The notes beneath the pieces are model-generated. The model searched no databases, was not told the DNA's origin, and worked only from the letters and a program-made list of their open reading frames with translations. A DNA stretch of 64,000 nucleotides, taken from assembly GCF_003074055.1 (NCBI RefSeq), contig NZ_CP029043.1, positions 4,704,501-4,768,500 on the forward strand, read 5' to 3'. Below are positions 44,801 to 51,580 of this stretch, piece by piece; the stretch's first letter is position 1, and each line of letters begins with the position of its first letter. The position numbers and the translations under genes are program-made. The stretch comes from Streptomyces nigra. Lineage in GTDB: Bacteria > Actinomycetota > Actinomycetes > Streptomycetales > Streptomycetaceae.

Positions 44801-45039
44801 GTGGCCCCGCCCTCCTGCGCGAACCGCCGGCCGAACGTGAGCCGCCCGGCCTCCGACTCGTCCAGCGCCCGGGTGTACGCCTCGTACTCCTCGGCCGCCG
44901 TCTGCGCCAGGGCGTCCAGCGAAGCGCGGGCCCGCGCCGACAGCACCCGCCCGTCCACCCGCCCGCCCGAACGCCGGACCTCCTCCTCCACGGCCCGGCC
45001 CAGCAGCCGTTCCGCCTCTGCCCGGTGACTGTCCCGCAT
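41848..45039 (-). CDS. membrane-anchored STAND/NB-ARC ATPase with TPR repeats
   Basis: This is a 1063-residue signalling-type ATPase. Residues 1-75 are a helical head. Residues 81-125 hold two adjacent hydrophobic helices that should form a membrane hairpin. Residues about 235-520 form an NB-ARC ATPase with Walker A HGPPGSGRTAL (the lysine of GK[ST] is replaced by Arg249), Walker B VTVILDDARD, and an RNBS/GLPL-like GGLPLALRIAG. About 480 residues of TPR-like repeats follow (units ending ARGEAWALTQLARARL and similar). STAND proteins switch between ADP and ATP states when the repeats bind a signal. There is no N-terminal effector domain of known type and no DNA-binding motif, so it is not an AfsR-like SARP. 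The start ATG is 212 bp from the divergent YyaL-type gene. Confidence 0.85.
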   Translation of the reverse strand: MRDSHRAEAERLLGRAVEEEVRRSGGRVDGRVLSARARASLDALAQTAAEEYEAYTRALDESEAGRLTFGRRFAQEGGATPLMVAAVAALAATVSDLALGTGAGTALGVGATVGVIGAAAAVAKVAGAHLPAAHHRAGAAGQPGGPEQLRLQWLTALEVRGIRPFLDQQRVLGAAGGPAPRLKGADKSAAARGRGVLAQSFGQLPDPAEPFAGRRRELAGIRQWVQAGRASTETRPTVVVLHGPPGSGRTALAVRAAHELKDQFRGACVVDLRGDSPEEPPLTTREALLHLLNRLGAPREQLLFRERASAGQQVKRLGELYHQHLAGVPVTVILDDARDAEQVAALVPERSDSLVLVTAREPLELPAGLAARVHRLPVEPLDAAGSEELLAAAARDASGPYDAQAADRIRELCGGLPLALRIAGSSLGPRSPRALAGDLGAYGPVGPGERVLWLRYTDQGEAGRRLLRRLALAGRASLGAAAAAALLATDRAEAGRLLAGLADAGLIDHVRGDRYRLHDVVRAFAHARLLDEEDPAERTAAQERLITSYADLADSVLRLVDGNVSTRSDRFSPHGFASPDEALRWLDEESSFITAALRHAEGVDQGPVLNLLGALCDYCLLRGDLYRLGEISELAQAVDQGLLVRSVQWRTGIAARQLGELDKARATLASVVDLYREAHHDAGAARALCSLGITLHHQGNLTEAAARLREALDLQAAPALATDRAWTMHALAAVERDRGRVAESRALLTRSLALHRAGESLHGEAWAHFQLGQLELRSGDVPRAEADLRAALELYGRTRDARGEAWALTQLARARLVAGDPAPAVEGLRQAAARHRDNEDARGEAWSVYYLGQALEETGDLDRAVRELERSRTMFSRMRDVYGLACARHHSARVTRDQRAVQTGSLRNSGFARQLLVDARADFQRIGVAHGEAWTCLELAVVDGGNARTGQALDLCDEAVTLFASYGDLRGEDWARFLRCTLLPYAAPGGVEVGTAVALEELAQLARAGHPLRDGRLAECLEAYRLLLERGVELEAGWQAWRLGMVPNRPAREVMGVAPAAPR

Positions 45040-45250
45040 GGCATGTCCCCCTCCGGCGGCAACTCCAGCGCCTACGAGTGTCCTTCGCCACCGGCGCTAG
45101 CGCGAGAGGGCGGCGATCACCGCACCCGCAATGACCTGCGATCGCCCGAGCGCCCGTATGACGGCCGGACGGATGCCCGAGTCGCGCGGCGACAGGCGGA
45201 CGCGCGGGCCGTCCCGGGACCGGCCGGGGGAGGTGGGGCAGGATGGGGAC

Positions 45251-47284
45251 ATGCCGAACCGACTGGCCCACGAGACGTCCCCCTACCTGCTCCAGCACGC
45301 CGACAACCCGGTGGACTGGTGGCCCTGGTCGGAAGAGGCCTTCGAGGAGGCCCGCAGAAGCGACCGCCCGGTCCTGCTCAGCGTCGGATACAGCAGCTGC
45401 CACTGGTGCCACGTCATGGCGCACGAGTCCTTCGAGGACGAGGCGACGGCCGACTTCCTCAACACCCACTTCGTCAACGTCAAGGTGGACCGCGAGGAGC
45501 GCCCCGACGTCGACGCCGTCTACATGGAGGCCGTGCAGGCGGCCACCGGCCAGGGCGGCTGGCCCATGACGGTGTTCCTCACCCCCGAGGCCGAGCCGTT
45601 CTACTTCGGCACGTACTTCCCGCCCGCGCCGAGGCACGGCATGCCGTCCTTCCGGCAGGTGCTGGAAGGCGTCCGCAGCGCGTGGACCGACCGGCGCGAC
45701 GAGGTCGCCGAGGTCGCCGGGAAGATCGTCCGAGATCTGGCCGGACGGGAGATCTCCTACGGCGGCACCGAGGCCCCCGGCGAACAGGAACTGGCGCAGG
45801 CCCTGCTCGGCCTCACCCGGGAGTACGACCCCCAGCGCGGCGGATTCGGCGGCGCGCCCAAGTTCCCGGCGTCCATGGTGATCGAGTTCCTGCTGCGCCA
45901 CCACGCGCGCACCGGTGCCGAGGGCGCGCTGCAGATGGCGCAGGACACCTGTGAGCGGATGGCCCGGGGCGGTATCTACGACCAGCTCGGCGGCGGATTC
46001 GCGCGCTACTCCGTGGACCGGGACTGGGTGGTACCGCACTTCGAGAAGATGCTCTATGACAACGCCCTGCTGTGCCGGGTCTACGCGCACCTGTGGCGGG
46101 CCACCGGGTCGGACCTCGCGCGGCGGGTGGCGCTGGAGACCGCCGACTTCATGGTGCGCGAACTGCGCACGGAGCAGGGCGGGTTCGCCTCCGCGCTCGA
46201 CGCCGACAGCGACGACGGGACCGGCCGGCACGTCGAGGGCGCGTACTACGTGTGGACGCCCGAGCAGTTGCGCGAGGCGCTCGGGGACGACGACGCCGAA
46301 CTCGCCGCCCGGTACTTCGGGGTGACCCAGGAGGGCACCTTCGAGGAGGGCGCCTCGGTGCTGCAACTCCCGCAGCGCGACGAGGTGTTCGACGCCGAGA
46401 GGGTCGCTTCGGTGCGTGCCCGGTTGCTGGAGCGGAGGGCGGCGCGGCCCGCGCCGGGCCGGGACGACAAGGTCGTCGCCGCGTGGAACGGCCTCGCGAT
46501 CGCCGCGCTGGCCGAGACCGGCGCCTACTTCGAACGCCCGGACCTGGTGGAGGCCGCGGTCGGCGCCGCCGATCTGCTGGTGCGCGTGCACTTCGACGAC
46601 CAGGCGCGGCTGACCCGGACCAGCAAGGACGGCAAGGCGGGGGCCAACGCGGGTGTGCTGGAGGACTACGGCGATGTCGCCGAGGGCTTCCTGGCGCTGG
46701 CCTCCGTCACCGGGGAAGGGGTCTGGCTGGACTTCGCCGGGTTCCTGCTGGACCACGTGCTGGCCCGGTTCGTGGACGAGGAGTCGGGCGCGCTGTTCGA
46801 CACGGCGGCGGACGCGGAGCGGCTGATCCGGCGGCCCCAGGACCCGACGGACAACGCGGTGCCGTCCGGGTGGAGCGCGGCGGCCGGGGCGTTGCTCGGG
46901 TACGCGGCGCACACCGGGTCCGAGCCCCATCGCCGGGCCGCCGAGCGGGCGTTGGGCGTGGTGAAGGCGCTCGGCCCGCGCGTGCCGCGGTTCATCGGGT
47001 GGGGGCTCGCGGTGGCGGAGGCGCTGCTCGACGGGCCGCGCGAGGTCGCCGTCGTCGGTCCGTCGCTGTCCGACGAGGCGACAAAGACCCTGCATCGCAC
47101 GGCACTTCTGGGCACGGCGCCGGGCGCGGTCGTCGCCGTCGGTGCTGCGGAGAGTGGCGAGTTCCCGCTGCTCGCCGACCGCCCGTTGCAGCAGGGGGCG
47201 CCGGCCGCCTATGTCTGCCGTAACTTCACCTGTGACGCCCCGACGACCGACCCGGAGCGGCTGCGGGAGGCGCTGAGCAGCTGA
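45251..47284 (+). CDS. YyaL/SSP411-type thioredoxin-fold protein (DUF255)
   Basis: This is a 677-residue cytosolic protein. The N-terminal DUF255 thioredoxin-like domain has NRLAHETSPYLLQHADNPVDWWPW and a redox motif SSCHWCHVM with Cys50 and Cys53. The rest is a six-hairpin glycosidase-like alpha/alpha barrel (GGFGGAPKFPASMVIEFLLRH; ARGGIYDQLGGGFARYSVDRDWVVPHFEKMLYDNALL; SALDADSDD). Homologues occur from bacteria to humans (SPATA20), and their substrate is not established. CAGGAT ends 6 nt before ATG 45251, which suggests a leaderless message. Confidence 0.9.
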   Translation: MPNRLAHETSPYLLQHADNPVDWWPWSEEAFEEARRSDRPVLLSVGYSSCHWCHVMAHESFEDEATADFLNTHFVNVKVDREERPDVDAVYMEAVQAATGQGGWPMTVFLTPEAEPFYFGTYFPPAPRHGMPSFRQVLEGVRSAWTDRRDEVAEVAGKIVRDLAGREISYGGTEAPGEQELAQALLGLTREYDPQRGGFGGAPKFPASMVIEFLLRHHARTGAEGALQMAQDTCERMARGGIYDQLGGGFARYSVDRDWVVPHFEKMLYDNALLCRVYAHLWRATGSDLARRVALETADFMVRELRTEQGGFASALDADSDDGTGRHVEGAYYVWTPEQLREALGDDDAELAARYFGVTQEGTFEEGASVLQLPQRDEVFDAERVASVRARLLERRAARPAPGRDDKVVAAWNGLAIAALAETGAYFERPDLVEAAVGAADLLVRVHFDDQARLTRTSKDGKAGANAGVLEDYGDVAEGFLALASVTGEGVWLDFAGFLLDHVLARFVDEESGALFDTAADAERLIRRPQDPTDNAVPSGWSAAAGALLGYAAHTGSEPHRRAAERALGVVKALGPRVPRFIGWGLAVAEALLDGPREVAVVGPSLSDEATKTLHRTALLGTAPGAVVAVGAAESGEFPLLADRPLQQGAPAAYVCRNFTCDAPTTDPERLREALSS

Positions 47285-47454
47285 AACAGGGGTCGTATCG
47301 CGGCAGTTACGCGGGTGGCGCTCGAATTGTTCACTCTCGCCTCCGGTTGTGAGGAAACGCGCTCTTCATCGAAAGCACCTGCGAACTTCACACATCCCTC
47401 CTAATCTCTGCACAGTGCCGCGACCGGTGTGAAACGCCGTCGCGACAGGGGGCA

Positions 47455-48753
47455 TTGGGGATCTGGGGGGATCTGTTGCTGACGTCTGTCTTCATAGCCG
47501 TCGTCTCGCTGGCCTTGTTCTGGATGGCGGCTTTCACCCTGTGGTGGCAGATGCACGCGTGGCGTACGCCCGAAGTGCTCGCCTCCACCCGGTTCAGCAG
47601 ACCGGACGGGGACGACCATGTGTCGTTCTCCCTGCTGCTGCCGGCACGGCATGAACAGGCCGTGCTGGACCACACCATCCAGCGGCTGCTGGAGTCGACC
47701 CACACCGACTTCGAGATCATCGTGATCGTCGGGCACGACGACCCGGAGACCACCGAGGTGGCCGAGCGGGCCGCCGCGCGTGATCCACGGGTCCGTGTCG
47801 TCGTCGACACGCACGAGAAGAAGAACAAGCCGAAGGCGATGAACACCGCGCTGCCGCACTGCCGCGGTGATGTCGTCGGGGTCTTCGACGCCGAGGACCA
47901 GGTGCACCCGGAGCTGCTGGCCCACGTGGACCACGCGTTCCGCACCACCGGGGCGGACGTCGTCCAGGGCGGCGTCCAGCTGATCAACTTCCACTCCAGC
48001 TGGTACAGCCTGCGCAACTGCCTGGAGTACTTCTTCTGGTTCCGCTCGCGGCTGCACCTGCACGCGCAGAAAGGGTTCATCCCGCTCGGCGGCAACACGG
48101 TCTTCGTCCGCACCGACGTGTTGCGCGAGGCCGGCGGCTGGGACCCGGACTGCCTCGCCGAGGACTGCGACCTGGGGGTCCGGCTCTCCAGCATCGGCAA
48201 GAAGGTCGTCGTCGCCTACGACTCCGACATGGTCACCCGCGAGGAGACACCCGGCAGCCTGATGTCGCTGCTGAAGCAGCGCACCCGCTGGAACCAGGGC
48301 TTCCTCCAGGTCTACCGGAAGAAGGACTGGAAGCAACTGCCCACGTTCGGGCAACGGCTGCTCGCGCGCTACACGCTGATGACGCCGTTCATGCAGGCGT
48401 TCACCGGGCTCGTCATCCCGCTGAACATCGCGATCGCGGTGTTCCTCGACGTGCCCGTGAGCATCGCGTTCATCACCTTCCTGCCGGCCGTCACCGCGCT
48501 CGTCACCTTCGTGTTCGAGATCGTCGGACTGCACGACTTCGGCCGCCAGTACGGGCTGCGCGTGCGCTTCGTCCACTACGTGAAGCTCGTCGTGGGCGGC
48601 CCCTTCTACCAGGTGCTCCTCGCCGGGGCCGCCGTCCGCGCCGTCTGGCGCGAGCAGCGCGGCCGCAACGACTGGGAGCTGACCAGCCACGTCGGCGCGC
48701 ATCTCGACGCCGCCGACGCGACCCGTGACCTCCGAGAGGACGTCCACGCGTGA
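47455..48753 (+). CDS. membrane glycosyltransferase family 2, processive type
   Basis: This is a 432-residue protein with one N-terminal helix (LLTSVFIAVVSLALFWMAAFTLWW), a GT2 domain and two to three C-terminal helices. GT2 motifs are ordered as in cellulose/hyaluronan synthases: FSLLLPARHEQ, a DxD variant DAED at 145-148, GGNTVFVRTDVL, the catalytic-base motif EDCDLGVRL near 236-244, and QRTRW at 275-279, a variant of the processive QxxRW. It should polymerise or extend a glycan on the cytosolic side and move it through the membrane. The TTG at 47455 is used; TTG 47476 has a better GGGGGG ribosome site and may be the true start. Its stop overlaps the next start (GTGA). Confidence 0.88.
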   Translation: MGIWGDLLLTSVFIAVVSLALFWMAAFTLWWQMHAWRTPEVLASTRFSRPDGDDHVSFSLLLPARHEQAVLDHTIQRLLESTHTDFEIIVIVGHDDPETTEVAERAAARDPRVRVVVDTHEKKNKPKAMNTALPHCRGDVVGVFDAEDQVHPELLAHVDHAFRTTGADVVQGGVQLINFHSSWYSLRNCLEYFFWFRSRLHLHAQKGFIPLGGNTVFVRTDVLREAGGWDPDCLAEDCDLGVRLSSIGKKVVVAYDSDMVTREETPGSLMSLLKQRTRWNQGFLQVYRKKDWKQLPTFGQRLLARYTLMTPFMQAFTGLVIPLNIAIAVFLDVPVSIAFITFLPAVTALVTFVFEIVGLHDFGRQYGLRVRFVHYVKLVVGGPFYQVLLAGAAVRAVWREQRGRNDWELTSHVGAHLDAADATRDLREDVHA

Positions 48754-50396
48754 CCTCCACCCTTCCCGCGGCGACCACTCCGAAGGTCCCCGCGCAGCGC
48801 CGGCCTGCGCCCACGACCCGTCCGACCGGCCGAACAGGGCCGTCCCGGCTGCGTTCCTCCCGGTCCGACCTGCTCCTGTGCGGTGTCCTCCTGGTGGCGA
48901 TCCTCGTCGTCCAGGGCTGGAACATCGCCGACTACCCGACTCTCAGCGACGACGAGGGCACCTATCTCGCCCAGGCCTGGGCGGTCCAGGAGGGTCGCGG
49001 CCTCGCCCACTACACGTACTGGTACGACCATCCGCCGCTCGGCTGGATCCAGATAGCCCTGCTGACCTGGATCCCGGCCGCGCTGAGCCCCGAGTCGATG
49101 ACCGTCGGCACGATGCGGGCGGCGATGCTCGTCGTCAGCGCGGTCAGCGCGGTGCTGGTCTACGTCCTCGGGCGGCGGCTGTCGCTGCCGCGCTGGGCGG
49201 CCGGACTCGGCATGGTGCTGTTCGGCCTGTCGCCGCTGTCGGTGGTGCTCCAGCGGGAGATCTTCCTCGACAACCTCGCGGTGATGTGGACGCTGCTGGC
49301 GTTCGCGCTGGCGGCCTCGCCGAGCCGGCATCTGTGGCACCACTTCGGGGCGGGCATCGCGGCCGCCACCGCCGTGCTCACCAAGGAGACGATGCTCTTC
49401 GTGCTCCCGGCGGTGCTGATCACCATGTGGCGGCACAGCCACCGCGACACCCGGAAGTTCGCCCTCACCGGCGCGATCACCGCGTGCGCCCTGATCGGTC
49501 TGTCCTACCCGCTGTTCGCCCTGCTGAAGGGCGAGTTGCTGCCGGGCAGCGGGCATGTCTCGCTGTGGGACGGCATCACCTACCAGATGACCCGGCCCGG
49601 TTCGGGCTTCATCCTCGACGAGGGCTCGGGCTCCTGGGGCGTGCTGCAGTCGTGGCTCTACTACGACCGGGTCCTCATCGTGGGCGGTCTCGCCGGCGCC
49701 CTGCTGCTCCTGGTGACCTGGCGCTGGTCGGTCACCGCCCGCGCGCTGGCCGGGCCTTCGGCCGCCGTGGTGATCCTCGCCCTGGTCGCCCTGCGCCCGA
49801 ACGGCTATCTGCCGGCGATGTACGTCATCCAGGCGCTGCCGTTCCTCGCCCTGGTCCTGGCCGGCGGTACGGCGTCCGTGGCGCACGCCGTGCTGCGGCG
49901 CCGGCGCTCGGAGAGCGAGCCCCGCCCCCTCACCGGCGGCCGGTACGCCCTGGCGGCGGTGCTGACGATCGCGGCCGGCGCCTATGTCGTCCCGCGCTGG
50001 TACGACGGCGACCGCACGGCCGTCACCGCCGACGCCAACGCCCCCTACCAAGCGGCCTCGAAGTGGCTGGCCACCGAGGTGGAGGACCCGGCGGACACCC
50101 GCGTCCTGGTCGACGACGCGCTGTGGCTCGACCTGGTGCACGCCGGGTACGAACCGGGCCGGGGCGTCATCTGGTTCTACAAGGCCGACCTCGACCCGGC
50201 CGTCACGAAGACGATGCCGCGCGGCTGGAAGGACCTCGACTACGTCGTGGCGTCCCCGACGGTCCGGCGTGACGCCGTCGACCTGCCCAACGTCAAGGCG
50301 GCCATCGAGCACTCCGAGCCGGTCGCCGTGTTCGGCGAGGGCGAGGACCGTATCGAGATCCGCCAGATCCAGACTTCCGCCGGAGGCGTTCGATGA
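48750..50396 (+). CDS. GT39/ArnT-like polyprenol-phosphate-dependent glycosyltransferase
   Basis: This is a 548-residue GT-C membrane enzyme with about ten helices and an outer C-terminal domain. The catalytic acidic motif in the first outer loop is LSDDEGTYLAQAW (residues 66-78), with HPPLGWIQIALL shortly after and REIFLDNLAVMWTLLAFAL matching dolichyl-phosphate-mannose-protein mannosyltransferase relatives. It should use a polyprenyl-phosphate-linked sugar outside the membrane, which the next gene's product probably makes. The GTG start overlaps the upstream stop and its own stop overlaps the downstream ATG. Confidence 0.88.
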   Translation: MTSTLPAATTPKVPAQRRPAPTTRPTGRTGPSRLRSSRSDLLLCGVLLVAILVVQGWNIADYPTLSDDEGTYLAQAWAVQEGRGLAHYTYWYDHPPLGWIQIALLTWIPAALSPESMTVGTMRAAMLVVSAVSAVLVYVLGRRLSLPRWAAGLGMVLFGLSPLSVVLQREIFLDNLAVMWTLLAFALAASPSRHLWHHFGAGIAAATAVLTKETMLFVLPAVLITMWRHSHRDTRKFALTGAITACALIGLSYPLFALLKGELLPGSGHVSLWDGITYQMTRPGSGFILDEGSGSWGVLQSWLYYDRVLIVGGLAGALLLLVTWRWSVTARALAGPSAAVVILALVALRPNGYLPAMYVIQALPFLALVLAGGTASVAHAVLRRRRSESEPRPLTGGRYALAAVLTIAAGAYVVPRWYDGDRTAVTADANAPYQAASKWLATEVEDPADTRVLVDDALWLDLVHAGYEPGRGVIWFYKADLDPAVTKTMPRGWKDLDYVVASPTVRRDAVDLPNVKAAIEHSEPVAVFGEGEDRIEIRQIQTSAGGVR

Positions 50397-51580
50397 CCCA
50401 CGAGTACACCGTCCCCGGCGGGCTGGACGATCCGGCCGTCGAGACCACCGAGGTCCCTGAGCCGGGAGCCGTCACCATCGTCGTCCCGACGTTCAACGAG
50501 TCGGCGAACGTTCGGCAGTTGCTGCACCAGATCACCGAGTCCGTGCCGGCCCGGCTGCCCTGCGAGGTCGTCTTCGTGGACGACTCCACCGACGACACCC
50601 CGCAGGTCATCGAGGAGGCCGCCCAGGACTGCCCGTTCCCCGTCACCGTCCTCCACCGCGACGAGCCCGTCGGCGGCCTCGGCGGAGCGGTCGTCGAGGG
50701 CATGAAGGCGGCCGGCTCGGACTGGATCGTGGTCATGGACGGCGACTGCCAGCACCCGCCGTCCCTGGTCCCGGAACTGGTGGCCACCGGCGAACGCGCC
50801 AACGCCGGACTCGTCGTCGCCTCCCGGTACATCAAGGGCGGCAGCCGGGCCGGGCTCGCCGGCAGCTACCGGGTCGCCGTCTCCCGGGGCGCGACCTGGC
50901 TGACCAAGGCCCTGTTCCCGCGTCGGCTGCACGGCATCAGCGACCCAATGAGCGGCTTCTTCGCGATCCGGCGCAGCGACATCACCGCCGAGGCCCTCAA
51001 GCCGCTCGGCTACAAGATCCTGCTGGAGCTGGCGGTCCGCAGCCGCCCGCGGGCGGTCACCGAGGTGCCGTTCGTGTTCCAGGAGCGGTTCGCGGGGGAG
51101 TCCAAGTCCACGGCGGCGGAGGGGCGCCGCTTCCTGCGGCACCTGGCCGGGCTGCGCACGGCCGACCCGCTGGCCCGCATGGTGGTGTTCGGCCTGATCG
51201 GGCTGACCGGCTTCGTGCCGAACCTGGCCGCGCTGTGGGCGATGACCCAGGCGGGGCTGCACTATCTGCCCGCCGAGATCATCGCCAACCAGTTCGGCGT
51301 GGCCTGGAACTTCCTGCTGATCGAGAAGCTGCTGTTCCGGGAGCGGCGCGTCCACCGGCACTGGGCCGACCGCACGATCCGGTTCGCGCTGCTCGCCAAC
51401 GCCGATCTGGTGCTGCGCATCCCGCTGATCGCCCTGCTCGTCGGCCAGTTCGGGCTCGCGGTGCTGCCCGCGACGGCACTGGCCCTGGTCATCACCTTCG
51501 TCCTGCGCTTCGCCGGTACCGAGGCGCTGGTCTATCTGCCCCGCAGGAGCCGCAGCCGCACAGCAAGGAGTACTGCATGA
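50393..51580 (+). CDS. polyprenol monophosphomannose-synthase-like GT2 with GtrA domain
   Basis: This is a 395-residue fusion. Residues 25-245 are a DPM1-type GT2 with VPTFNESANV, FVDDSTDDT, MDGDCQHPP (near 115-123), SGFFAIRRSDI and VPFVFQERFAGESK. Residues about 250-385 form a GtrA-type four-helix membrane domain. The enzyme should transfer a hexose from a nucleotide sugar to polyprenyl phosphate and help flip it. This is the donor expected for the GT39-like protein just upstream. The ATG start and the following gene's ATG both overlap the adjacent stops by 4 nt. Confidence 0.92.
   Translation: MTHEYTVPGGLDDPAVETTEVPEPGAVTIVVPTFNESANVRQLLHQITESVPARLPCEVVFVDDSTDDTPQVIEEAAQDCPFPVTVLHRDEPVGGLGGAVVEGMKAAGSDWIVVMDGDCQHPPSLVPELVATGERANAGLVVASRYIKGGSRAGLAGSYRVAVSRGATWLTKALFPRRLHGISDPMSGFFAIRRSDITAEALKPLGYKILLELAVRSRPRAVTEVPFVFQERFAGESKSTAAEGRRFLRHLAGLRTADPLARMVVFGLIGLTGFVPNLAALWAMTQAGLHYLPAEIIANQFGVAWNFLLIEKLLFRERRVHRHWADRTIRFALLANADLVLRIPLIALLVGQFGLAVLPATALALVITFVLRFAGTEALVYLPRRSRSRTARSTA

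Noticed and set aside
41848..45039. AfsR/SARP-type transcription activator
   Set aside because: NB-ARC and TPR parts fit, but there is no OmpR-like DNA-binding or BTAD domain; the N-terminus has membrane helices instead.
42010..45954. 1314-codon open frame on the plus strand, antisense to the STAND gene
   Set aside because: Arg/Pro/Gln-rich translation without domains. It is the expected antisense shadow of a GC-rich gene, and its start lies inside another coding region.
44264..47095. 943-codon open frame on the minus strand across the YyaL-type gene
   Set aside because: Low-complexity shadow; the plus-strand frame encodes a clear DUF255 protein with CHWC.
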